From the NCBI GenBank assembly GCA_021822495.1, contig JAKAQO010000002.1:97044-161043 (forward strand): a DNA stretch of 64,000 nt, read 5' to 3'. Positions 50,639 to 57,841 of this stretch are shown here, one piece after another. The notes beneath the pieces are model-generated. The model worked only from the letters and a program-made list of their open reading frames with translations, was not told the origin of the DNA and did not search any database. The translations under genes were made by a program, and so were the position numbers. The stretch is from a bacterium. Lineage in GTDB: Bacteria; Elusimicrobiota; Elusimicrobia; UBA1565; UBA9628. Each line of letters opens with the position of its first letter. Position 1 is the first letter of the stretch.

Positions 50639-52140
50639 GGGTTTTTCTCCGCGTTTTCCAGAGAAGGAATGCCGGGCTCTCCCGCCTTGGGAAGATAAAT
50701 TTCGACAATCGCGCCTTTCGTATCCCCGGTGGAGATTTCCAGTTCTCCGCCGTAACGCCTGACAATTCGTCGGGCCAAGGAAAGCCCCAACCCCAAATGT
50801 CCAGGGCGAAGCGAGATAAAGGGAACAAAAAGTTGGGACAAGGCTTCAGTTGAAAAACCCGGCCCATTATCCGCGAAAGAGAGTTTGAGTTGATTTCTTT
50901 CCAAGTCCTCACCAACGCTTATTTTGAGATTTCCCCCTTTTGGCATGGCTTCATAGGCATTGCGGAGAATTTGATAGATAACCGTGCGCAGGGAAAGAGG
51001 ATTGAAGAGAACCGGCGGAATTTGGGCGGGAACGCGGCGTGATATTAAGATGCGTTTTCGCCGGAAAGCCGCATCCCAAACAGCCAAGGAAGATTCTAAA
51101 ACGGCGTCAATTCGGCCGGAAAGGGCGACAGGACTAGTTTCTCCAAGGAATTCTTCTATCATTTTAAGAACGTCAAGCCCTTGGGAAAGATATCCCATGG
51201 CCAAGCCCAAAACCGCGCGCGGGCCTTCCGGGAGTTTGAGCGTAGCTAACTGTTTAATGCGAGAATACGCCGAGGACAATGGGTTTCTGATTGCGGTCAG
51301 AGCCTTCATCCATTCCGGCTCAAGTGAGGCGTCTAGAGAAAGAGGTACGGGCGAAAGAGGTTGCGAAACCTCGCTTAGGGAAGGGAAAGAAGTGTTTTCA
51401 GAATCCTCCTCCAAAGGTCTGGCCATTGATATCCTGAGCCCCGCATTCTCCGGCGGCGTTTTTTTCGCCTCCAGGAGTTCCTGCTTGAGGGAATCATTAT
51501 CGGCGCTAAGGGCAGCGAGTTCTTTTTCCAAGTTAGCGATCTTGGGCGCGATTAGATCATCTTCCTTAAGGAAAAGCGTCTGAACTTTCTCTTGGAGTTT
51601 GAGCTTCTCATTCTCCACAAGAGAAAGAGCCGCTTGTGATTTCTTTAAGTTCTCTTCTAGCTCATATTTTTCGCGTTCAAGGCGTTCAAGGCTTTCAATC
51701 TTTTCTTTAATTTCCGCGCTCGATTTCTCCGCTTGAGCGCGGAGCTCGTTCAATTCTTCCTCTTTCCGCTCGACCAGCCGCTTCTCCTCGGCTTTGAGCG
51801 ACTCATTCTCCGATCGCAACGCCGAAATTTCGGCCAAAGACCTCTTTTTTTCGTTCTCCAGGGCTTCCGTTTTGCGCCGCAACTCGTCTTCAAGAGAGGA
51901 GATTTTGTCCTGAAGAGAATATTGCTCGGATTTAAACCGCGCGGCGAGGCGGCGTTCCAAGTCTACTTTGATATTGTCCCTAAGTTCTATTTCAGAGGCC
52001 TTAAAACTCGCGGCTTTTTCCTCCAACAGCAATGCCATCTCCTCGATTTCCAATCTTTCGGTATTCAAGTCGCTTGTTTGCGCTAGAAAGGTCGAGATTC
52101 CATCGAAATAGTAATTTTCTGTTTCCTCGTCCATATTCAT
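50635..52140 (-). CDS. Coiled-coil histidine kinase-like protein lacking the phosphoacceptor His
   Basis: A 501-residue cytoplasmic protein. The first half is charged coiled coil (LEDELRRKTEALENEKKRS and similar). A DHp-like helix carries TAIRNPLSS where kinases have HEIRNPL, so His is replaced by Thr. The ATPase domain looks intact (VIYQILRNAYEAMPKGG, FADNGPGFS, GHLGLGLSLARRIVRRYGG). It may bind ATP and act as a scaffold or regulator of the other two kinases. It lies 14 nt after the FliF-FliG gene. Confidence 0.85.
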   Translation of the reverse strand: MNMDEETENYYFDGISTFLAQTSDLNTERLEIEEMALLLEEKAASFKASEIELRDNIKVDLERRLAARFKSEQYSLQDKISSLEDELRRKTEALENEKKRSLAEISALRSENESLKAEEKRLVERKEEELNELRAQAEKSSAEIKEKIESLERLEREKYELEENLKKSQAALSLVENEKLKLQEKVQTLFLKEDDLIAPKIANLEKELAALSADNDSLKQELLEAKKTPPENAGLRISMARPLEEDSENTSFPSLSEVSQPLSPVPLSLDASLEPEWMKALTAIRNPLSSAYSRIKQLATLKLPEGPRAVLGLAMGYLSQGLDVLKMIEEFLGETSPVALSGRIDAVLESSLAVWDAAFRRKRILISRRVPAQIPPVLFNPLSLRTVIYQILRNAYEAMPKGGNLKISVGEDLERNQLKLSFADNGPGFSTEALSQLFVPFISLRPGHLGLGLSLARRIVRRYGGELEISTGDTKGAIVEIYLPKAGEPGIPSLENAEKNP

Positions 52141-52154
52141 TTCTTGACAATGCT

Positions 52155-53849
52155 TTAGATAAATTCCGAAGCGTTTTTATCTCCGAGGGATATTTCCCCC
52201 TTGCTCGCCAGCGCCTGGGTCCTGGAAAGAATACGGGATCTCGCCTCTAAAACCTTGCCCCTGGGCTGTGGAGATTCAATACCTTCTCGCGCGAGAGATC
52301 GAGCGCCCTCTGGAAGAAGTCCAAGAACCGCGTCGATAAGGTTTTGCGGAGCCCCGCGCAAAGCGATTCCCCACTCCTGATAACTGGAACTCATGATGAC
52401 GCGTCTTAAATCCGCGTCTTTAAGAACTGCGATATCCTCAAACGAGAAAAGAAATTTTTCAAGTTCTTCGGTCGCCTGCGGGTTTTGAGGAGAAAGCCCC
52501 CCAACCAAGGCCTCTCGCTCATCGATGGGAAGGCGACTGAGAATTTTCCCCAATTTTTCCGGGCCTCTAACGCCAAACTCAACGATATTTCTAAGCTTGT
52601 TTTCCAAGGCCTCTAGCTTTTCGGGATCGGCTACGGTAATGTTCATCAAGGCTTGGGAGGCTTCTCTTTGCTTGTTCGAGGAAAGCCCTGAAAAAATCGT
52701 GGCGGCTGTTTCCGGAGCCGAACTGGCGAGGGCGGCCAGTAAAAGGGCGATGTCATCAGGGGTTTCCGCGCTCAATAAATCCGCTAATTCCGAGGGTAAT
52801 TTAGATGAAAGGAAATCAAAACGCTGCCCGAGGGAGAGAACCGTAGTTGCCGCGCCCTCCAAAGGCGCGGCTTCTCCGGAAAGGCCCGGGATACCGCCTG
52901 GAAGAATCTCTGGAATCTGTTCTTTGCCGGCTTCTATTCCCAAGTTTCCGCTTTGAGAGGGAGAATAGGAATTTTGCGCTTGCCGCGCTCGCGCAAGCTC
53001 GGCCACGAAAGTCTTGACCACCCGCATCGCCGTCGCGTAAAAAATAAACCCGAACAAAAGAGTTAGAATGAGCGCGCCCAAAAGAAAAGAAGCGGTCACG
53101 GCTGATTTTGAGCTGGCCGCGAAATTTTGAAGGGCCAATTTCCAAGCCGGAAGAAGGTTGGCGCGCAAGAGAGTGAGTTGATCTCCTCTGCTTGTATCCA
53201 GATGGAGAACCTTCGGGAGAAGGTTTTGAACTTCCTTGGCCTTCGCCTCCGAAACGCGGGAATCTAAGATTACGGAGACAAGAACTTTTTTAACGATAAA
53301 ACCCTCCGTGAAGTTTGAATCCTCCTGGGATTGATGAATTCCACCCTCTTGCGGCGATTGTTTTTGGGCGGTTTGAGCTAAAGAAGGCGGAGCGGGGCCT
53401 TGGGCGTAATTGGTAAATCCTTGAGGAACGATAGGAACTCTTCCGGATATCAGGCGTTCTCCATATCCCGGCAGATAAGCGGCCTTTGGCGTCGAATCGG
53501 ACGCTTTCGCCGCTTCGGGAGAAACGGCGATAGAAGTGAAATTTTGCGTACGGCGCATTTCTCCTGAGACCGAAACCGTGACCCGCGCTCTTCCAGGACC
53601 AAGAAGGGCCGTCAAAAAATCCATGGCCTGGGCGGAGACATGATCCGCAATCCCGGTCTCTTGAGGAATCTCCGCGCGGCAGGGAACGGAAAGCGAAAGA
53701 AAGAGCGAAAAGTAAAAGAAAGCAAGGGAAAGAGACATCGTCACTCCGGCAGTCCGTAAGCCGGAGTCCAGAAATACAAACCCTGGATTCCGGCTCTCGC
53801 CGGAATAACGGAGTGGAAGCGCCTTTTCCGCGACTTTCCGTCCTTTCAT
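52155..53849 (-). CDS. FliF-FliG-like fusion protein (non-flagellar rotor candidate)
   Basis: 564 residues from ATG 53849, which has AAGGAAAG upstream; GTG 53879 and ATG 53738 (start of a clean signal peptide, MSLSLAFFYFSLFLSLS) are alternatives. Residues ~65-235 match the FliF C-terminal periplasmic region (AMDFLTALLGPGRARVTVSV; VKKVLVSVILDSRVSEAKA; LDTSRGDQLTLL). One membrane helix lies at ~260-275. Residues ~340-440 resemble the FliG middle region (PSELADLLSAETPDDIALLL) and ~465-555 the FliG C-terminal torque domain (FSFEDIAVLKDADLRRVI; IALRGAPQNLIDAVLGLLP; KVLEARSRILSR). Joining the two replaces the FliF tail/FliG-N interface. A dispersed repeat sits in frame near the N-terminus. No other flagellar gene is nearby. 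Confidence 0.8.
   Translation of the reverse strand: MKGRKVAEKALPLRYSGESRNPGFVFLDSGLRTAGVTMSLSLAFFYFSLFLSLSVPCRAEIPQETGIADHVSAQAMDFLTALLGPGRARVTVSVSGEMRRTQNFTSIAVSPEAAKASDSTPKAAYLPGYGERLISGRVPIVPQGFTNYAQGPAPPSLAQTAQKQSPQEGGIHQSQEDSNFTEGFIVKKVLVSVILDSRVSEAKAKEVQNLLPKVLHLDTSRGDQLTLLRANLLPAWKLALQNFAASSKSAVTASFLLGALILTLLFGFIFYATAMRVVKTFVAELARARQAQNSYSPSQSGNLGIEAGKEQIPEILPGGIPGLSGEAAPLEGAATTVLSLGQRFDFLSSKLPSELADLLSAETPDDIALLLAALASSAPETAATIFSGLSSNKQREASQALMNITVADPEKLEALENKLRNIVEFGVRGPEKLGKILSRLPIDEREALVGGLSPQNPQATEELEKFLFSFEDIAVLKDADLRRVIMSSSYQEWGIALRGAPQNLIDAVLGLLPEGARSLAREGIESPQPRGKVLEARSRILSRTQALASKGEISLGDKNASEFI
53739..53810. repeat. Dispersed double-hairpin repeat, copy 2
   Basis: About 72 bp with the same two inverted repeats as copy 1. 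On the minus strand it encodes RYSGESRNP and GLRTAGVT between ATG 53849 and the signal-peptide core of the FliF-FliG-like protein. Confidence 0.9.
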
Positions 53850-53875
53850 TTCTTTCCTTATATAAAGGATATACA

Positions 53876-55219
53876 TCACAAAACTATTGCGGTCAAGGGG
53901 AGACGAAAATAGAAGCGGCTGCCGATTCCGGGCTTTGACTCAACCCCAATTTCCCCCTTGTGCATTTCGATAATGGACTTGGAAATCACCAACCCCAATC
54001 CGACGCCGGTGGCCTTGAGCGGATTTCTGATTCTTTCGAAGGGAGCGAAAATTTTTTTGAGGTCTTTTTCCTCGATGCCGATACCGGTGTCTTTAACCGA
54101 GCACTCGGCCCAGGCGCCGTTTTGGACTAGCTCAACGGAAATTTTCCCTCCGGGCCTGGTAAATTTGAGGGCGTTTGATATGAAGTTGGCCAAAACGTGG
54201 GTGATGAGATCGGGGTCCAGACTTATTGGCGGAAGTTTTGAATCGACTTGATATTCAAGACTCATCCCCGCTTTCTGGGCGGCGGAAACAAAAAAAAGCG
54301 CCCCGTCCTCGATGATGGGAGCAAGCGGGAGGTTTTTTGGCATGAAATCGAGTTTGCCTCTTTCTATCTTCGCCATTTGAAGAAGATTGCTGACGAAATG
54401 GCTCAAGCGATGGACGTTGGCGAGAATCAAGGAAAGGCTTTTTCGGTCATCGTCTTGAACGCAGTTCGCGGACAATATGCGACTGACATGGCTCTCAATA
54501 GCGCCCAAGGGAGATCTGAGTTCGTGCGTGACGGAGGCGACGAAATCTTTTTTGAGCCGGTCGATTTCATCCAGTCGTTCCGCCATTTTATTGACGCCCA
54601 AGGACAATCGCCCGATTTCATCAGTCCCCAGTAGAGGGATGCGTATTTGGTTTTTTCCTTCCCCGATTTTAAACACGGCCGCTTCAATAACCCTAATTCT
54701 CCCCGAGAGTCCCCGCCCGATGGGTACGGCGATTAGAATTCCAACCAGTATAAAAACTCCCGCCGTCTTTTCCATTTCGCTCAAAAGATCTCGCCTCATC
54801 CGGGCGGTTTTACCCGCGATGACGGCGCGAGAAAGCCAAATCTGGGCTTTAAGAGAAGCGAGAGTTCCCTCGCTTTTTCCCGGAGCGGCAACATCGAGGA
54901 TAATCGCTTTCTGTTCCTTAAGTCCAAACCCCATCCCCTTGACGTCTCGCCAGCGTCCGTTCATCCAAATCCGAGCGCGGCCGATTTCGCGGTGTTCCTT
55001 TCCCAGAAGACGTAGGTAGTCGATCAAAATGAGGGGATCTCCGGCCAACTGAGCCTCCCGGATAATGCCGGACACGCCGCTTTTCATCGCCTGTTCTGTT
55101 TTGCTTTCAGACTTTTTGACAAGGGAATATTCAATTTCAAGAAAAACAAACGAGGAAACAATCGTCGCCACGCCGATTGCAGTAGCCAGAATCAAGGCCA
55201 GTTTATGCGCGAGCCTCAT
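53876..55219 (-). CDS. Membrane sensor histidine kinase
   Basis: A 447-residue kinase with two helices (LALILATAIGVATIVSSFVF and GVFILVGILIAVPIG) around a periplasmic domain of about 120 residues. HAMP follows (IRVIEAAVFKIGEGKNQIRI). HisKA has His in FVASVTHELRSPLGAIE, and HATPase_c has VLANFISNALKFTRPGG, VKDTGIGIEEKD and GVGLGLVISKSIIEMHKG. It overlaps the PorV-TPR gene by 4 nt and the FliF-FliG frame is directly downstream, so its signal is probably sensed at the outer side of this machine. Confidence 0.93.
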   Translation of the reverse strand: MRLAHKLALILATAIGVATIVSSFVFLEIEYSLVKKSESKTEQAMKSGVSGIIREAQLAGDPLILIDYLRLLGKEHREIGRARIWMNGRWRDVKGMGFGLKEQKAIILDVAAPGKSEGTLASLKAQIWLSRAVIAGKTARMRRDLLSEMEKTAGVFILVGILIAVPIGRGLSGRIRVIEAAVFKIGEGKNQIRIPLLGTDEIGRLSLGVNKMAERLDEIDRLKKDFVASVTHELRSPLGAIESHVSRILSANCVQDDDRKSLSLILANVHRLSHFVSNLLQMAKIERGKLDFMPKNLPLAPIIEDGALFFVSAAQKAGMSLEYQVDSKLPPISLDPDLITHVLANFISNALKFTRPGGKISVELVQNGAWAECSVKDTGIGIEEKDLKKIFAPFERIRNPLKATGVGLGLVISKSIIEMHKGEIGVESKPGIGSRFYFRLPLTAIVL

Positions 55220-57342
55220 TGTCCGTTTCCCCTTTGCCCTAAGCGTTCAAGGGCCTTTTTGGCCTCGGCGTTGTTGGGATCAATTTGAAGGATACGCAGA
55301 AACGCCGCCGTCGCGTGGATATAATCTCCCGAGGCGTAATCATCCACGCCCCGTCGGTAGAGCCTCATGATTTCCTTTCTCTCGCGGCTATTGATGGGCC
55401 GAATGAAAGGATTAAGAGGTTTTGTCTCCGCTTGAACTTTTTTGGAAGGCGTTTGAACCGCGGGAGCAACCACGCTTTTCTCCGTGGGAGAAAGAACTCC
55501 CCCCGGCAAAACCGTCTCCTTATTTTTTGATTCTCCCATTTTTTCCTTGGCAAGTTCCAAATAATTTTTCAAGGATTCGATTTCTCCGGGATTAGTTTCG
55601 CCCTGAATGGCTTTTTCCCAAGCAGACACGGCTTCTTGATACTGCCCGGTAACGTAATCAACCGAACCCAGCCTTTCCAGCGCGACCGTGTCATTGGGCT
55701 CGAGTTCCAGGATATCCTTGAGAATTTGCTTGACGCGCCCATATTCTTGGCTGTCGTTGGCCGCCTCCGCCTGATAGAGAAGCTGTCCGATAAATCCCAA
55801 GGGGTTATCCGGACTGACTCTTCGCGCCTTAATCTGGGTGACGGTCTCAAGTTTGCTTAAAACGCGGGAGATTCGAATGTCCTCGGGATTGAGAGACTCG
55901 GCATAGGAAACATGGAGCATCGCGGGGCGGTCTTTCCCCTCGATAAAATATTTAAGACCCGCGAACAGGGTTTGATTCCAGCGCTCGGAATTGAGCGGAA
56001 GCTCGGGATAAAACTCGCCGATGAGGTCGAGGCGATCGAGTAAAACCGCATAGGTAGGGTCGCCTTTGGGAAGAGCGTGCATCAAATCTTTCATCATTTC
56101 ATAGGCGGCGCCGAAGCGCCCCTGATTAACGAGTTCCCGAATTTTCACGAGCCGCGGGTCGCTTAAATCATGAGGTTTGGTCGCCGCTCCGATGTTAAGG
56201 CCTATCGGGATGAGGCCGTCCCGAATTTTGCGAGCCTTTTCCATTAAATCCGCCGTGAGAACGTCTTGCGGATCTCTTTTTCCAAAACGCCAGGTAATGT
56301 CTACTTGCTGGGTTCCGGCCGTCGTCGCGATTCCGCCTATCGGCATGACAAAGGCGTAATCAAATTCTATCTTATTGATGATGTAGGAAGCTCCCAAGGT
56401 AATTTGCCTCCAGTATTCGCTCCCGTAGCCCAGGGAACCGCGCAGAGCGAATTCTCCCCAGTCTAATGTCGGAAAAAAATGCTCGCCAGCAAGGATAAAG
56501 TCTTGCCCCTGGGTTCCGTCCGCCAATTGATCGCTGTCAAGTTCCGCGCTTAAATTCATCCACAAGGCGCTATAGGCAAGCCCGGCGTGAATATTGAGCG
56601 GGAGTCTTTCCGTTCCGCTGAAAGCGACGTTGGGCATCATCACGTGTTGAACGTCGAGCCCCGCCTGGAGGTGATCAGGAGCGCGGTAGAGAAGACCAAA
56701 ATCCGCGTCCGGAGTTCCCTGAGCGTTTCTTCCCGCGAGAACCGGGTCAACCCCCAAATTACAGTTAAAGCCTTGGCAGGAATTGGTGGCCTCCGTTCCC
56801 GGCTGAAAGCTGTGGTAGAGATATTTCGCGTTGGCCCCTATCATCAGCTCCGCCCCGGAATTAAAATCCATGATTTTTCGGCCGTAGGAAAGATAAAAAG
56901 TTTGCTCGCTATAGAGTTGGTTGAGGCCAAATCTCTGATAACCCAAGGCCATCGTTCCTTGTTTTCCGCCGGCCAAGGGTTGGGCATAGGTCATTTGAGA
57001 AAGCCCCAAATTCGATCCGTCGGAAAGACCGGTCAGAAGCTGGGCGTAGGCGACGGACGCCTGGGCCTGGCTGAGTTGGGCCAGTCCCGCCGGATTATAA
57101 TAAGCCGCGTAGGCGTCATCGGCAATGGCCGTAAAGGCCCCGCCCATTCCCGCGGCCCGAGCCCCGGCGCCCAAGTCCTCGAAGTAAGCGTCGGCGGGAA
57201 TAGAGAGAATGAAGATAATGGGAAGGACGGAAACGACTGCTTTTGCCGTCACCCCAACGGAAGTCGGGGTCCAGGCTTTCACAACAAACTGGATTCCGGC
57301 TTTCGCCGGAATGACGACATAATGACGAATAAAATCTTTCAT
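55216..57342 (-). CDS. PorV/PorQ-like outer-membrane protein with C-terminal TPRs
   Basis: 708 residues. The barrel part begins YFEDLGAGARAAGMGGAFTA, then DDAYAAYYNPAGLAQLS, the signature of PorV/UPF0164 proteins. The barrel spans roughly residues 50-350. The second half is helical with TPRs (QYQEAVSAWEKAIQGE; GDYIHATAAFLRILQIDPNN), presumably periplasmic. ATG 57342 overlaps the upstream stop. A dispersed repeat (VIPAKAGIQ) lies between it and the signal-peptide core (VVSVLPIIFILSIPADA); GTG 57252 would give a normal signal peptide without the repeat. PorV in Bacteroidetes serves type IX secretion; no other such genes are seen here. Confidence 0.8.
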   Translation of the reverse strand: MKDFIRHYVVIPAKAGIQFVVKAWTPTSVGVTAKAVVSVLPIIFILSIPADAYFEDLGAGARAAGMGGAFTAIADDAYAAYYNPAGLAQLSQAQASVAYAQLLTGLSDGSNLGLSQMTYAQPLAGGKQGTMALGYQRFGLNQLYSEQTFYLSYGRKIMDFNSGAELMIGANAKYLYHSFQPGTEATNSCQGFNCNLGVDPVLAGRNAQGTPDADFGLLYRAPDHLQAGLDVQHVMMPNVAFSGTERLPLNIHAGLAYSALWMNLSAELDSDQLADGTQGQDFILAGEHFFPTLDWGEFALRGSLGYGSEYWRQITLGASYIINKIEFDYAFVMPIGGIATTAGTQQVDITWRFGKRDPQDVLTADLMEKARKIRDGLIPIGLNIGAATKPHDLSDPRLVKIRELVNQGRFGAAYEMMKDLMHALPKGDPTYAVLLDRLDLIGEFYPELPLNSERWNQTLFAGLKYFIEGKDRPAMLHVSYAESLNPEDIRISRVLSKLETVTQIKARRVSPDNPLGFIGQLLYQAEAANDSQEYGRVKQILKDILELEPNDTVALERLGSVDYVTGQYQEAVSAWEKAIQGETNPGEIESLKNYLELAKEKMGESKNKETVLPGGVLSPTEKSVVAPAVQTPSKKVQAETKPLNPFIRPINSRERKEIMRLYRRGVDDYASGDYIHATAAFLRILQIDPNNAEAKKALERLGQRGNGQ
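57247..57316. repeat. Dispersed double-hairpin repeat, copy 3
   Basis: About 70 bp; the ATTCCGGC-TTTC-GCCGGAAT half is identical to copy 1, while the other half is diverged (ACCCCAAC / GTCGGGGT). It is translated as PAKAGIQ and TPTSVGVT at the N-terminus of the PorV-TPR protein. Confidence 0.85.
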
Positions 57343-57755
57343 CGGATGACCACCACCGTTCCATCATAAACTTCGCCGCCCGAGGAAAGAACGTAAACAT
57401 AAATCCCGCCGAGAACCGTTCGCCCGTTGGAGGTTCCGTTCCACATCAAGCATTGGAGCGTCGGAAGACTAGGGCAAGTAGGAGAAGAAGCCGGGCTCAT
57501 CTCAGCGACGAGATGACCCTTGAGATCGTAAATTTTTCCCGTAACGCTGGAAAATTGCGGATTAAAAAAAGAGACGATGAAAAAATCATTTTTCCCGTCG
57601 CCGTTGGGAGTAATGACGCGGCCGGATGAGGCATTGAAAGTGAAATTGTCCGAAAAAACCTTGGGCGTTAAAAGAAAAATGAACTCGAAAAGCAAAAAAA
57701 ACGCGCGGATGCGGGTTTTGCTTTTCCTTATAACGACTGGTCTTCGGTCCACCAA
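57339..57755 (-). CDS. Small exported protein made of a C-terminal NGDGKND-type module
   Basis: About 138 residues from TTG 57755 (GTG next codon also possible). A basic start and signal peptide (AFFLLFEFIFLLTPKVFS) lead straight into a module with VITPNGDGKNDFFIVSFFNP, IYDLKGHLVAEM, QCLMWNGTSNGR, GGIYVYVLSSGG and a terminal VVVIR. It resembles FlgD-Ig-like C-terminal domains of secreted proteins in several phyla. The same module ends the protein at 57842-59386. It is the first gene of the operon leading to PorV-TPR, kinases and FliF-FliG. Confidence 0.7.
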   Translation of the reverse strand: MVDRRPVVIRKSKTRIRAFFLLFEFIFLLTPKVFSDNFTFNASSGRVITPNGDGKNDFFIVSFFNPQFSSVTGKIYDLKGHLVAEMSPASSPTCPSLPTLQCLMWNGTSNGRTVLGGIYVYVLSSGGEVYDGTVVVIR

Positions 57756-57820
57756 GAAAGTATAGGGAAACGGCTCGAAATATTTGTTTCAACGGTGCGA
57801 AATCCGTGCGAATTCTTGGG

Positions 57821-57841
57821 AAAAGGGGACTGTCCCCTTTT
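57821..57841 (-). terminator. Hairpin terminator between the secreted-protein gene and the motor operon
   Basis: Arms AAAAGGGGA and TCCCCTTTT (9 bp) with a 3-nt loop, touching the stop codon of the gene at 57842. It could act in both directions. The GGGGACNGTCCCC core is also a common dispersed palindrome in bacterial genomes. Confidence 0.6.

Noticed and set aside
46036-57755. Type III secretion or a full flagellar cluster
   Set aside because: No export gate, ATPase, secretin, rod or filament genes are present, and MotA/MotB are not part of injectisomes.
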